NCBI GenBank assembly: GCA_963770485.1
Contig: CAVYPX010000016.1
Location: 62,001-126,000 of the forward strand
Source: CAVVEC01 sp963770485
GTDB lineage: Bacteria > Acidobacteriota > Terriglobia > Terriglobales > Acidobacteriaceae
DNA length: 64,000 nt
Direction of reading: 5' to 3'
Below the pieces are notes generated by a model. The model saw only the letters and a program-made list of their open reading frames with translations, was not told the DNA's origin and made no database searches. Below, piece by piece: positions 40,392 through 49,415 of the stretch (position 1 is its first letter; each line of letters begins with the position of its first letter). The position numbers were made by a program, and so were the translations under genes.

Positions 40392-41455
40392 GACTGGTCA
40401 GCCCCTTATTGAAGCATGTGCTCTACCCGGGCCTTTCACGTTCGGGATATCTGCGTCGTGCCACCCCCACCGGGCCCGCGGTCGTGACCTATCATGGCAT
40501 ACTCCCTGCCGGGTACAAGCTGATTGATCCTGATCTGGACGGCAGCCTTGTCAGTGCGGAATCATTTCGCCAACAGCTGCAATTCCTGACCGACCACTGC
40601 AATGTAATCTCTCCAGAAGAGTTCCTGCTTTGGTGTGAGGCGAAGCAAGAATTACCCCCACGCTCGGTGCTGCTGACTTGCGACGACGGCCTGCGAAATG
40701 CGCTCACCGATGTGCTGCCCATCCTGCAGGAATTCGGGTTCTCCTGCTTGTTCTTTGTCACGGGCGCTTCTCTGTGCGACACACCTGAAATGCTGTGGTA
40801 CGAGGAACTGTACCTGATGTTTTTGGCAGCGCCGTACGGGCTCGAGATCGGCGCGCACACTCAGGTTGCAACCCGCAAGGAAAAGCGCGCCTCGTGGTGG
40901 CACTGGGTAAGAAAGCTTTCTCGCTTCGACGGATGCACTCGGCGCGAGGCTCTGGAAAGAATCAGGAGGCAGCTTGGGCTTTCCGAGGGATGGGACTCAC
41001 AATACCGCGAGGACCCAGTTCGCGCTCGTCGTTTCCTTGTGCTGACCCGGGACGAACTATTTCAGTTAGCTGCCTCGGGAATGTGCATCGGCGCGCACAC
41101 CTTGTCTCATCCGGTGTTGTCGCAGTCACCTGAGGAGCTGGCGTGGAACGAGATTTCAGGGAGCCGGCGCGGCCTTGAACAGGCCCTGGGCAAGCAGATA
41201 TGGGCGCTGGCCTACCCGTTCGGCGATCCATCCTCAGTGACCTCGCGGGAATCGCAACTGGCTGAACAGGCCGGTTTCCGATGTGCCTTCGTAAATGGCG
41301 GTGGAGGGTTCGGATCTCAGATTCCCCGATTCGCATTGCCGCGAGTACATGTCACAGCAGAAATGAGTATTGCGGAATTCGAGGCTCACGTTTCGGGGGT
41401 TCACCGGTCATTGCGGCAATGGGTTCATGCCTCGAAATGGAGCAGTGTCTGTTGA
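40388..41455 (+). CDS. Polysaccharide deacetylase-family (CE4) protein
   Basis: Seen: the NodB-homology motif 1 as LLTCDDGLRNALTDVLPILQ (TCDDG where most have TFDDG), motif 2 as CIGAHTLSHPVLSQSPEELA (H-x3-H metal ligands), and motif 3 around LAYPFGDPSSVTSRE. Such enzymes deacetylate N- or O-acetyl groups on glycans or open lactam-like bonds. At 355 residues without a signal peptide it is probably cytoplasmic. The ATG overlaps the pseI stop (ATGA); an upstream in-frame ATG lies inside pseI and is rejected. Confidence 0.88.
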   Translation: MRLVSPLLKHVLYPGLSRSGYLRRATPTGPAVVTYHGILPAGYKLIDPDLDGSLVSAESFRQQLQFLTDHCNVISPEEFLLWCEAKQELPPRSVLLTCDDGLRNALTDVLPILQEFGFSCLFFVTGASLCDTPEMLWYEELYLMFLAAPYGLEIGAHTQVATRKEKRASWWHWVRKLSRFDGCTRREALERIRRQLGLSEGWDSQYREDPVRARRFLVLTRDELFQLAASGMCIGAHTLSHPVLSQSPEELAWNEISGSRRGLEQALGKQIWALAYPFGDPSSVTSRESQLAEQAGFRCAFVNGGGGFGSQIPRFALPRVHVTAEMSIAEFEAHVSGVHRSLRQWVHASKWSSVC

Positions 41456-41489
41456 CAACATTTAATTACGAGTTGTTCAGAGAGAAATC

Positions 41490-42611
41490 TTGCGACTGGT
41501 TCTGAACACGGAAATCCCGGACGATGAGAGCCTGGGCCGCCAGTGGAATGAACTGGTGCGGCAGATGGAGTGCCCGGAGATTTTTTACACCTATGAATGG
41601 GCGCGGGCCGTGAGTTGGGCTTATCGCGATTCCCTCACCCCATTGCTGTTCCGGGCGTACGAGCAGGAATCGCTGGTGGGCATCGGCGCACTTGCGATTG
41701 ACAAAGCGCGACGTAGAACGTCTTTCCTGGCGGGTGCGACGGCGGACTATTGCGACTTCGTTTCCCATCCGAACTCTCGGGAAGAGTTTGTCAACCTGGT
41801 TCTTGCGGAACTGCGCGGACTCCACACACCGATGCTCGTTCTGGCAAACCTTCCCGCCGATTCTGCCACGCCTCGCGCACTCAGACTAGCCTCCGGCATG
41901 AATGGGTGCCTGATATTTTCCCGGCCAGCATATTCCTGCGCCCAAATTGTGCTGGGTTCTTCCTTGGAACGGCAGAGGGTGAAGCTGTCAGTGAGCACGC
42001 GGAAAACGCTCCGCTACTGCCTTAAGGGCCTGGGAAAGCACGGTCCCGTTGCCGCCGATCATCTCACGTCGTGCGATTCTATCCAGACGGCACTGCCGCA
42101 ATTCATACAAGCACATGTCGCGCGGTTTGGTGCGACTGGCCGGACCAGTAATCTGGTTGATCCGGAACGGCAGGTCTTCCTTGCTGCACTGGCTGAGTTG
42201 CTCTCTGGCGGAGGCGGGACGGTGCTTAGCTGCCTCCGAGCCGGAGACCGCCGGGTAGCCTGGAGTTACGGGTTCCAATTCTGTGGCAGTTGGTTTTATT
42301 ACCAACCAACGTTTGACAGCGCGCTGCAACAGTTTTCCCCAGGATTTTGCCTTCTCTCGAAAATTGTGGAAGCTGCCTGCGACGACCCGAGCATCGAGCG
42401 AGTGGACCTGGGGCTAGGCGCAGAAGCTTACAAGCAACGATTCGCCACCGGCATTCGCCATACGCTGCATGTTACCGTTACCACTTCTACTTTACGGCAT
42501 CTCAAGGAAAGCGCGCGCTATCACGCGGCGTCCGCCATCAAGTCTTCCCCGCGGATGGAAAATTATGTCCGGCGTGTGCTGGGGCGCACGCCGGCAGGAG
42601 CGCATGGATGA
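41490..42611 (+). CDS. GNAT/FemAB-like acyltransferase (BioF2-like)
   Basis: The 373-residue protein has a two-lobed FemAB/BioF2-like layout. Near the N-terminus is FYTYEWARAVSWAYRDSLTP, and in the second lobe RVAWSYGFQFCGSWFYYQPTFDS, where the aromatic YYQPTFD motif is typical. RVDLGLGAEAYKQRFA closes the family core. The usual role is transfer of an acyl group to an amino sugar or amino acid in glycan loci. The start is TTG with a weak purine-rich ribosome site. The stop overlaps the next ATG by 4 bases. Substrate not predictable. Confidence 0.75.
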   Translation: MRLVLNTEIPDDESLGRQWNELVRQMECPEIFYTYEWARAVSWAYRDSLTPLLFRAYEQESLVGIGALAIDKARRRTSFLAGATADYCDFVSHPNSREEFVNLVLAELRGLHTPMLVLANLPADSATPRALRLASGMNGCLIFSRPAYSCAQIVLGSSLERQRVKLSVSTRKTLRYCLKGLGKHGPVAADHLTSCDSIQTALPQFIQAHVARFGATGRTSNLVDPERQVFLAALAELLSGGGGTVLSCLRAGDRRVAWSYGFQFCGSWFYYQPTFDSALQQFSPGFCLLSKIVEAACDDPSIERVDLGLGAEAYKQRFATGIRHTLHVTVTTSTLRHLKESARYHAASAIKSSPRMENYVRRVLGRTPAGAHG

Positions 42612-44350
42612 GAGTTCTGCTGCTCCATCCCGAGGATCCATTTCCGCGGCCGCGTTCGACAAACTGTTGGGATTTGATCGTAGACGTTGGTCGCGCGCCC
42701 GTTACCACCTACCAGCGATGGACTCAACAAGCGGACTGTCCCGTGGTCAGCATTTACGACTTTGCTCAGGAGACCAAGGATCTTCATCGCCTCCGGCAAC
42801 TTCTTCGCCTCGGAATGGGTCGCATGGTGGACCGGTGGGGGATTGACTGGTGGGGCGTGCTCTCACTGGAGATTAGGTCCGAGCTCCAGCAGATCATGCT
42901 AGCCGGCCGATTGGCAAAAAGAATGGGCGCCCATTGCACGCTGTATTCAAGCCGCCCTCATCCCCTGGCTACGGCTCTGCAAGGGTTTCTTCGGGCCCCA
43001 CTGACTATCTCTGAAAGCCGCTTCCATCCGGCGCTGCGTCGGGTGCGTCGCTACAGCAATGCCTTATCGCAGCTCGATGCCGTGCAGTTCGCCCAGGTAA
43101 TTCAGGACAAGTTCGACCCCCTGCATCGGATTCGACGGCGCCTTACGATTCGCGCCCGCAGTTCGGGCCGTCCCGTGATCCTGTTACCCACCGCATACAT
43201 TAACGGTTCGCGCACGGCGCTGGCCTATGCCGCACGACTGCCTAACCAAGAATTCATGCTCGTCTGCGCAAGAAGCAGTAGCTCGGCTGTATCGATTCCA
43301 CCGAACGTTGCCATGGCATCGCTCAGCCCCTACTTCGTTTCGACGGCCCGAGCGGAGATAACCTCCCTACTCGAATCTTGGGAGAGTCTGCGAACGCAGC
43401 TTATTTCCAGTGCCGAGCAATTCAAAATGGCGGATGCAGCAGGCGTGCTCAGGCGGATGCCAGCTCTTCTGCGTTGGGGGCTTGCCCTCCGCAATGCCTG
43501 GAACCAGGTCTTCGACTCGGAGAACGTGGTGGGCTGTCTCTGCACGGATGACAGCAATCCTCCCACGCGGATTCCTCTGCTGCTGGCTGAGAACCGCGGG
43601 CTTCCCGCGTTGGCGTGTCACCACGGGGCGCTGGATTACAGCATGGCATTCAAGACAAACCACGCAGATTTCTATCTCGCCAAAAGCGAAATGGAGCAAG
43701 ATTACCTGCGGCGCATTTGCCGCCTGGCTCCGGAAGAGATTGTGACTGCAGCGCCAATTTCGCTGAATTCACTTTCGCCAGGATCGACACTTCGCCGATC
43801 TGAGGCGCCTTGGCTGGTTTTCTTCACCGAGCCGTACGCGAACACTGGCTGGCGCACTGACGAGGTGTATCAGGATCTATTGCCACGCCTGTACTCATTG
43901 GCGCAAAGTTGCGGGCTGAGGCTTGTTTTCAAGCTGCATCCCTTTGAAAGCATCAAGGGCCATCGACGAACGTTGCGCCAACACTTGGGAGAAGTAGAGC
44001 GCGAGATCCAAGTTATAGCAGGTCCACCATCGAATGAACTCTGGCAGAACATTCGATTCGCTTTGACCGCGCAATCTTCAACCGCTTTGGACTGCGCCGC
44101 GCTGGGCATTCCTGTTTTCTTGTGCGCCTGGCTGCGCGATCCATATTCCGGGTACGTCGAGCAGTACGCGCGATTTGGCATAGGGCAGGTGCTGCAGTCG
44201 CCGGACCAGATCGCGGAAATCCCGCAACTGCTTGAAAGTCGAGGCGGAGACCGGCCTTTGCAGGGCACTCCATGGAAAACAACCGAGTCCGCCACATTGG
44301 CGGACGTGTTTGATGGAAGCTATTCGTTGCCGGTTGCGGGCAACAGTTGA
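42608..44350 (+). CDS. Putative GT-B-fold glycan biosynthesis protein, unassigned family
   Basis: I do not recognise the family with confidence. The protein has 580 residues and no helix. The C-terminal third has VFFTEPYANTGWRTDEVYQD, LRLVFKLHPFESIKGHRRTL and FALTAQSSTALDCAALGIPV, which together look like the sugar-nucleotide half of GT-B enzymes related to CDP-glycerol or Kdo-type transferases. The N-terminal half (LLHPEDPFPRPRSTNCWDLI) is unfamiliar. The ATG overlaps the acyltransferase stop, and a longer in-frame opening upstream lies inside that gene and is rejected. A glycosyl- or glycerophosphotransferase is an inference. Confidence 0.6.
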   Translation: MRVLLLHPEDPFPRPRSTNCWDLIVDVGRAPVTTYQRWTQQADCPVVSIYDFAQETKDLHRLRQLLRLGMGRMVDRWGIDWWGVLSLEIRSELQQIMLAGRLAKRMGAHCTLYSSRPHPLATALQGFLRAPLTISESRFHPALRRVRRYSNALSQLDAVQFAQVIQDKFDPLHRIRRRLTIRARSSGRPVILLPTAYINGSRTALAYAARLPNQEFMLVCARSSSSAVSIPPNVAMASLSPYFVSTARAEITSLLESWESLRTQLISSAEQFKMADAAGVLRRMPALLRWGLALRNAWNQVFDSENVVGCLCTDDSNPPTRIPLLLAENRGLPALACHHGALDYSMAFKTNHADFYLAKSEMEQDYLRRICRLAPEEIVTAAPISLNSLSPGSTLRRSEAPWLVFFTEPYANTGWRTDEVYQDLLPRLYSLAQSCGLRLVFKLHPFESIKGHRRTLRQHLGEVEREIQVIAGPPSNELWQNIRFALTAQSSTALDCAALGIPVFLCAWLRDPYSGYVEQYARFGIGQVLQSPDQIAEIPQLLESRGGDRPLQGTPWKTTESATLADVFDGSYSLPVAGNS

Positions 44351-45453
44351 AACACGTGACCGCAAAGGATTCAACCCGCCCCGTCACAATCTTTACTCCT
44401 TCGTTTGCCGATGAGGCCAACACGAATGCCCAGAATCTCACCGTGAAGGAGATTGTTTCTCGTCTGCCGCCGGAGTTGTTTCGTGTCGTCATGATTTGCG
44501 GGGGCAAACCGGATCCCCGCATTGCCATGCGAAAAAATACGATGCTGTTGCCGTATCACAAGCATGGAAATGCCGCGCGTTTATTGATGGGGCTGCTGGG
44601 GTCCTTTCCTGACATCTATTTCTTTCCCCGCGAGGGGCCGCTGGACAGTGCCTTCCTCATCTTGCGCAAGTACTTTCGGTTGCGAACCGTCCTGGTGACG
44701 TATGTGGTGTCAGGTGGATTGGATCGGGGACACGCTCCGGCCTCACGCATCCGTAACGTGCGTGAAGCCAATGTAGTCCTCGGCAACAGTGTTTATCTCA
44801 CGGATACTCTCCGCCAGCGCCTGATGGTGCAAGCCAGCACCGTCTATGATGGCATTGACCGGCGTTTCTTTTTCCCACGACCCAAGGCCAACGAATCGGC
44901 ACTGAGTGTCTTGTATGCCGGCTCCTTCCGTTCCTACAAACGAGTGGAGCTTGTAGTGCGCCAGGCCGCAAGGCTGCCGCGAGTCGAGTTTCGAATTGCC
45001 GGAAGCGGAGAAGAAGAACAAGCATGCCGTCAATTGGCCGGAGAACTGGGCTGTCGCAATGTCCGTTTCCTCGGTCAACTGACTCCGTCACAACTGGGTG
45101 AAGAAATGCGCAACGCGCAAGTCTTCTTCTTCCCCAGCATTCTTGAAGGGCATCCCCAGGTTCTTGGGCAGGCGGCTGCGTGTGGCTTACCGGCAATTGC
45201 CATGAATGTTTATCGCCCGGACTATGTCGTGAGCGGGAAGACGGGTTTTCTGGTGGAATCTGATGACGAGCTTTCTGCCCGCTTGGACCTGCTTGTGAAG
45301 AATGTTTCTCTGCGGCAGGCGATGTCGGAGGCCGCCGCAAGGCACGCACAAAATTTTGATTGGGATAAAATCGTCGAGCAATGGGCAGATATTTTTCAGA
45401 CTGCCGTCATAGATGCGAACAAGCCTTCGTATCAGCGGGTGCTGCACTGTTGA
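44347..45453 (+). CDS. Glycosyltransferase family 4
   Basis: This is a cytoplasmic GT-B enzyme of 368 residues. Seen: the C-terminal donor-binding half with LSVLYAGSFRSYKRVELVVR (GT4 glycine/lysine loop), RFLGQLTPSQLGEEM and FFFPSILEGHPQVLGQAAAC, the conserved E-x7-E motif region. The N-terminus lacks a secretion signal. It starts with TTG, overlapping the previous stop. The acceptor and donor are unknown; it is one of six likely glycosyltransferases in the locus. Confidence 0.88.
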   Translation: MKHVTAKDSTRPVTIFTPSFADEANTNAQNLTVKEIVSRLPPELFRVVMICGGKPDPRIAMRKNTMLLPYHKHGNAARLLMGLLGSFPDIYFFPREGPLDSAFLILRKYFRLRTVLVTYVVSGGLDRGHAPASRIRNVREANVVLGNSVYLTDTLRQRLMVQASTVYDGIDRRFFFPRPKANESALSVLYAGSFRSYKRVELVVRQAARLPRVEFRIAGSGEEEQACRQLAGELGCRNVRFLGQLTPSQLGEEMRNAQVFFFPSILEGHPQVLGQAAACGLPAIAMNVYRPDYVVSGKTGFLVESDDELSARLDLLVKNVSLRQAMSEAAARHAQNFDWDKIVEQWADIFQTAVIDANKPSYQRVLHC

Positions 45454-45483
45454 CCATTCTCACGACCACGAGCCCTTGCTCAT

Positions 45484-46965
45484 GTGCAGCCAACGTCAGT
45501 TGATGGTGGAGCGAACCACCCCATGGGCGCCGCAGGTCCAGGCGTGAAACCTGCAACGCCACTGCTACGCTACAGCGGTTTTGTCTTTTCGGTTGGAGGC
45601 GCGCGCGTAGCCGGCATTCTGATCACTTCGCTGACCTTCCCCTATTTGGTCCGCCATCTCGGGGTTGAGATGTATGGACTCTGGAGCTATGTGATCGCGG
45701 TATGCGCCTTTTTGGGCATCGTTGCTGACCCGGGCCTCACAACCTACGCCGTTCAGCAGGTAGCAGCCCGGCGCGAGGACGGGTTCGAGTTGATCCCCGA
45801 TGTTCTGGTGCTTCGCCTGTTGAGCTCTTCCATCGCACTCGTCGTTCTTCTCGTCGTTGCCTTCTTCGAAGTTCGCCCCGATGTCCGAGAGCTTTTACGG
45901 CTCTATGGGGCAGGCGTGCTTTTTGTGAACCTGCTGTCGGCGGACCGCTTCCTGTCGGCGGTGGAAATGTTTCATGCCCGCTCGCTGCTCATCGTTACTC
46001 AGCAGGCCATATACGCGCTGGGGATCTTTGCATTTGTACATGTTCCGAGGGATGTCGTGTGGCTGCCGGTCTCCATTCTTGGACCTTCCGCGCTCACCGG
46101 CCTCGCAGGCTGGATGCTCATGTGGCGCCGGGGATTCAAGCTGCAGCGAGCCATTCGGCCACAGCGATGGAGGGGAATTCTCGTTCCCAGTGCTTACTAC
46201 GGTGCTTCATCATTTATGTCGACTCTCTACCACCGCGCCGGCTACCTCGCTGTGCGCTGGTTCCTGGGTGAGCATGCACTGGGCCTGTATTCCGCGGCTG
46301 CCCGTTTCGTGGATATATTGGGGCAATTTGTAACTCTGGTCCTTTACGTCTTGACGCCCCGAATGGCGCTCGCCGCCCGGTCCGGAGTGGCTCTCAAGCG
46401 CCTCGCGCGGTTTGCGGTGACGGTTGTGGCGCTGATCAGCATCCCTCTGACCGCCGGCTTGATCACGACAGCTCACCTTTTTGTCCCCTGGATCCTCGGG
46501 ACAAAGTACCTGGAAGATGTCTCGCTGCTGAAATGGATGTCCCCCTATATGGTAACTGCGCCGGCAGCGTCCCTCTTGGCTGGAACCATCCTCTATGCAA
46601 TGGGACGCCACCGCGCCTACCTGATGTCCACGGCGGGCGGCGTTGTGGGTGGAGTGCTTCTTTATCTGACTCTGATCCCGGCCCTGGGTCTGCCCGGGGC
46701 GGGGCTGGCGTTTGTGCTGGCCGAATTCTTTGTTGCCGCGGTTGCGTATGCGTTACTGCCACGCGAACTCCGGGGCTTGTGGAAGAATCCGATGATCGGC
46801 ATTGCACTGGCTGGCACAATGCTTATGGTAATCGCAGTCAGATTCGCCAATGCCTATACTTCCAGTGTCGCCGTCGTAGTTGCCGTAGGGGTTTTCGTTT
46901 ACAGCGTGAGCTGCGGCTGGTTTATCCAGAAGTGGCTGCGCGAAGAGTTGGGGGGCATGGGGTGA
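45484..46965 (+). CDS. Wzx-type oligosaccharide flippase (MOP superfamily)
   Basis: The protein has about 12-14 helices over 490 residues, starting with LLRYSGFVFSVGGARVAGIL and the TFPYLVRHLGVEMYGLWSYV segment typical of Polysacc_synt flippases. It would move lipid-linked repeat units to the periplasm for the Wzy-type polymerase. The frame begins with GTG; an ATG 13 codons later (MGAAGPGVKPATPLL) with GGAG upstream is equally plausible. It follows the GT4 gene by 30 bases. Confidence 0.88.
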   Translation: MQPTSVDGGANHPMGAAGPGVKPATPLLRYSGFVFSVGGARVAGILITSLTFPYLVRHLGVEMYGLWSYVIAVCAFLGIVADPGLTTYAVQQVAARREDGFELIPDVLVLRLLSSSIALVVLLVVAFFEVRPDVRELLRLYGAGVLFVNLLSADRFLSAVEMFHARSLLIVTQQAIYALGIFAFVHVPRDVVWLPVSILGPSALTGLAGWMLMWRRGFKLQRAIRPQRWRGILVPSAYYGASSFMSTLYHRAGYLAVRWFLGEHALGLYSAAARFVDILGQFVTLVLYVLTPRMALAARSGVALKRLARFAVTVVALISIPLTAGLITTAHLFVPWILGTKYLEDVSLLKWMSPYMVTAPAASLLAGTILYAMGRHRAYLMSTAGGVVGGVLLYLTLIPALGLPGAGLAFVLAEFFVAAVAYALLPRELRGLWKNPMIGIALAGTMLMVIAVRFANAYTSSVAVVVAVGVFVYSVSCGWFIQKWLREELGGMG

Positions 46966-47097
46966 TCATTTGACCCGGCCATCGGCCCGCCCGGCAGGCC
47001 GGATGCGGAACCTAGATGACCATTGCGCTGCGCATCCTAATGTGGTTCCTTGTACACGATGGGACTGATCAGTCCCGGAGGATGCGCCTCCAACACA

Positions 47098-48240
47098 ATG
47101 CAGGTCCTGACGCTCACGCCTTTCTATCCAACTGCTTCCAACGAGGCAGCCGGTTGCTTCATCGCAGAGCCCCTGCGCGTGCTGAAAGAGTTCGGAGTCG
47201 AGTCTTGTATCGTGCCGGTACGGCCTTTCTATCGAAACCGGGCGCACCCGAACCCGATCGCTCCCTCTGCGAACTGGGTCTGCTATCCCTGCGTACCGAG
47301 CGGAATCGGGTTGGCTTCGGCAGGAGCGTTCCTCTATGCGAGATTGATCTCGCGGGTGCGGAAATTGCATCAGTCGCGGCGGATTGATGTGATCCACGCC
47401 CACTCTGCACTACCCTGCGGCCACGCGGCCGTACTGTTGAGCCGGGAATTACGGATCCCTTGTGTGGTTACCGTTCACGGGCTGGACGCGTTCTTTACCA
47501 ATCAGGTCCACGGACATTCTGGAGAGTGCTGTAAGCGGGTGTCGCAGTTCGTGTACCGCTCCGCGTCGCGAGTGATTTGCATCAGCGACAAGGTTGCTGA
47601 CCAGGTTATGCAAGGCGCCACAGCTCCGGTCAACACCACCGTCATCTACAACGGGGTAGATCCGCAGATGTTCTCGCCCGCAGGAAACAACCTGGCGCCG
47701 GCCACAATCCTCAGTGTCGGAAATCTCATCCCGGTCAAAGGCCACGAACTTCTGTTGCGGGCGTTCGCTGCTCTCCAGCAACGATACCCGAATCTTTCCT
47801 GTGAGATCATTGGGGACGGTCCCGAACGTTCCCGTTTGACCAGATTGGCCAGTGAACTCAACATCGCCGGAAGAGTTCATTTTCTGGGCCGTCAAAGTCG
47901 AAACCGGGTCGCCGACGCCATGCGCCGCTGTGTGGTGTTCGCTTTGCCCAGCCGTTATGAAGGGTTGGGCTGTGTCTATCTGGAGGCGATGTCCACGGAA
48001 AAGCCCGCAATCGCCTGCCGAGGGCAGGGAATTGACGAGATCATCCGGCACGCAACTGACGGTTGGCTGATCGGCCCAGACGACCTGCCGGGGTTGATCG
48101 ATGGGCTCTCCCAGTTATTGCAAAACACACCGCTTCGCCAGCAGATAGGCGGTGCGGCGCGGCGCACAGTCCTGCAACGATTGACCCTGGCGCACCAGGC
48201 CGGACGGCTCGCTGAACTCTACCGGGAGTGCGCGGCATGA
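47098..48240 (+). CDS. Glycosyltransferase family 4
   Basis: GT-B enzyme with the N-terminal motif VLTLTPFYPTASNEAAGCFI and acceptor-side VIHAHSALPCGHAAV. The donor side has ILSVGNLIPVKGHELLLRAF, GDGPERSRLTRLASELNI and FALPSRYEGLGCVYLEAMST (E-x7-E). The length is 380 residues. The chosen ATG follows GGAGGATG; a longer frame 16 codons upstream is less likely. The stop overlaps the next gene by 4 bases, marking a coupled run of three glycosyltransferases. Confidence 0.9.
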   Translation: MQVLTLTPFYPTASNEAAGCFIAEPLRVLKEFGVESCIVPVRPFYRNRAHPNPIAPSANWVCYPCVPSGIGLASAGAFLYARLISRVRKLHQSRRIDVIHAHSALPCGHAAVLLSRELRIPCVVTVHGLDAFFTNQVHGHSGECCKRVSQFVYRSASRVICISDKVADQVMQGATAPVNTTVIYNGVDPQMFSPAGNNLAPATILSVGNLIPVKGHELLLRAFAALQQRYPNLSCEIIGDGPERSRLTRLASELNIAGRVHFLGRQSRNRVADAMRRCVVFALPSRYEGLGCVYLEAMSTEKPAIACRGQGIDEIIRHATDGWLIGPDDLPGLIDGLSQLLQNTPLRQQIGGAARRTVLQRLTLAHQAGRLAELYRECAA

Positions 48241-49415
48241 GCCGCCGGGTTGTGATTGTCACTGAGATTATCGCGCCCTACCGCATTCCGGTCTTCAATG
48301 CTTTGGCGCAGCAAAACGGAATCCACTTACATGTGATTTTCCTCGCGGAAAATGATCCGACTCAGCGCCAGTGGCCGGTTTACAAAGATGAGATCCGTTT
48401 TTCTTACTATGTTCTTCCTGGCTGGAGGCGCAGAGTCGGCAAGCAGAATCTCCTGCTCAATTGGGGAATGGCTGCGGCGTTGGGGCGTGCCGATCCAGAT
48501 GTCATCGTCTGCGGTGGATACAACTATGTTGCCTCCTGGAAGGCGATGCGTTGGGCGCGCCGGAATCGCGTGCCATTTTTGCTGTGGCTGGAGAGCACGA
48601 CTAGAGACTTCCGTAGCGGATTTCGCTTGATCGAATCCCTGAAATCAAGGTTTCTGCACGCTTGCGACGGGTTTGTGGTTCCAGGAATCTCTTCGTCCGA
48701 GTACTTGAGAAATTACGGGGCACCGGAGGAAATCGTCTTCACCGCGCCGAACGCCGTGGACTCACAGTTCTTTGTGCAGAAAACCGAGATGGTCCGCAGG
48801 AATGCCACTATGCAGCGCCGGGCGCTGCACTTGCCCGATCGCTTCTTTCTCTTCGCCGGCCGACTTGTGGCTGAAAAGGGGGTCTTCGATCTTCTGCAGG
48901 CGTATGCTGCGCTGTCTCTGGAACTCAGAAAGGAAGTAGGCTTGGTTTTTGTGGGAGACGGCGACGCTCGATCGGAGCTGACCCGGCAAGCAGCTGCCAT
49001 CAAACCGGGATCGGTTCGTTTCACCGGTTTCGCACAGCGCGAGCAGTTGGCCGCTTATTATGCATTAGCCGACATTTTCGTGTTTCCCACCCACACCGAT
49101 CCATGGGGATTGGTGGTGAATGAAGCCCTGGCGTGTGGCCTGCCCGTGATCTGTTCCGGGACTGCGGGGTGTGCCGCGGACTTGGTCGAAGATCATTGGA
49201 ACGGTCGCGTGGTTCGTGCGGGTGAGATCGGTCAACTTGCTTCCGTGATGGAGGAACTGGCAGGTGACCCGGAACTGAGGGCAATCATGAGCAAGCGCAG
49301 CCGAGAACGCGTGATGCAATATTCGCCCGAAGCCTGGGCGGCTGGTATGGGTCAGGCAGTACGGTCGCATGGAGTGTCAACTCAAGATTCTCCCATTGCC
49401 ATAGCTGGCCGATGA
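48237..49415 (+). CDS. Glycosyltransferase family 4
   Basis: GT-B enzyme of 392 residues. The N-terminus reads VVIVTEIIAPYRIPVFNALA, the form typical of GT4 proteins acting on lipid-linked sugars. The donor side has FLFAGRLVAEKGVFDLLQAY, VFVGDGDARSELTRQA and FVFPTHTDPWGLVVNEALAC (E-x7-E). The ATG overlaps the preceding stop (ATGA), and the stop overlaps the next start. Specificity cannot be read from sequence. Confidence 0.9.
   Translation: MSRRVVIVTEIIAPYRIPVFNALAQQNGIHLHVIFLAENDPTQRQWPVYKDEIRFSYYVLPGWRRRVGKQNLLLNWGMAAALGRADPDVIVCGGYNYVASWKAMRWARRNRVPFLLWLESTTRDFRSGFRLIESLKSRFLHACDGFVVPGISSSEYLRNYGAPEEIVFTAPNAVDSQFFVQKTEMVRRNATMQRRALHLPDRFFLFAGRLVAEKGVFDLLQAYAALSLELRKEVGLVFVGDGDARSELTRQAAAIKPGSVRFTGFAQREQLAAYYALADIFVFPTHTDPWGLVVNEALACGLPVICSGTAGCAADLVEDHWNGRVVRAGEIGQLASVMEELAGDPELRAIMSKRSRERVMQYSPEAWAAGMGQAVRSHGVSTQDSPIAIAGR

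Noticed and set aside
42347..42607. Long 5' extension of the GT-B-like gene
   Set aside because: It lies inside the acyltransferase gene in another frame; the ATG overlapping that gene's stop codon is the natural start.
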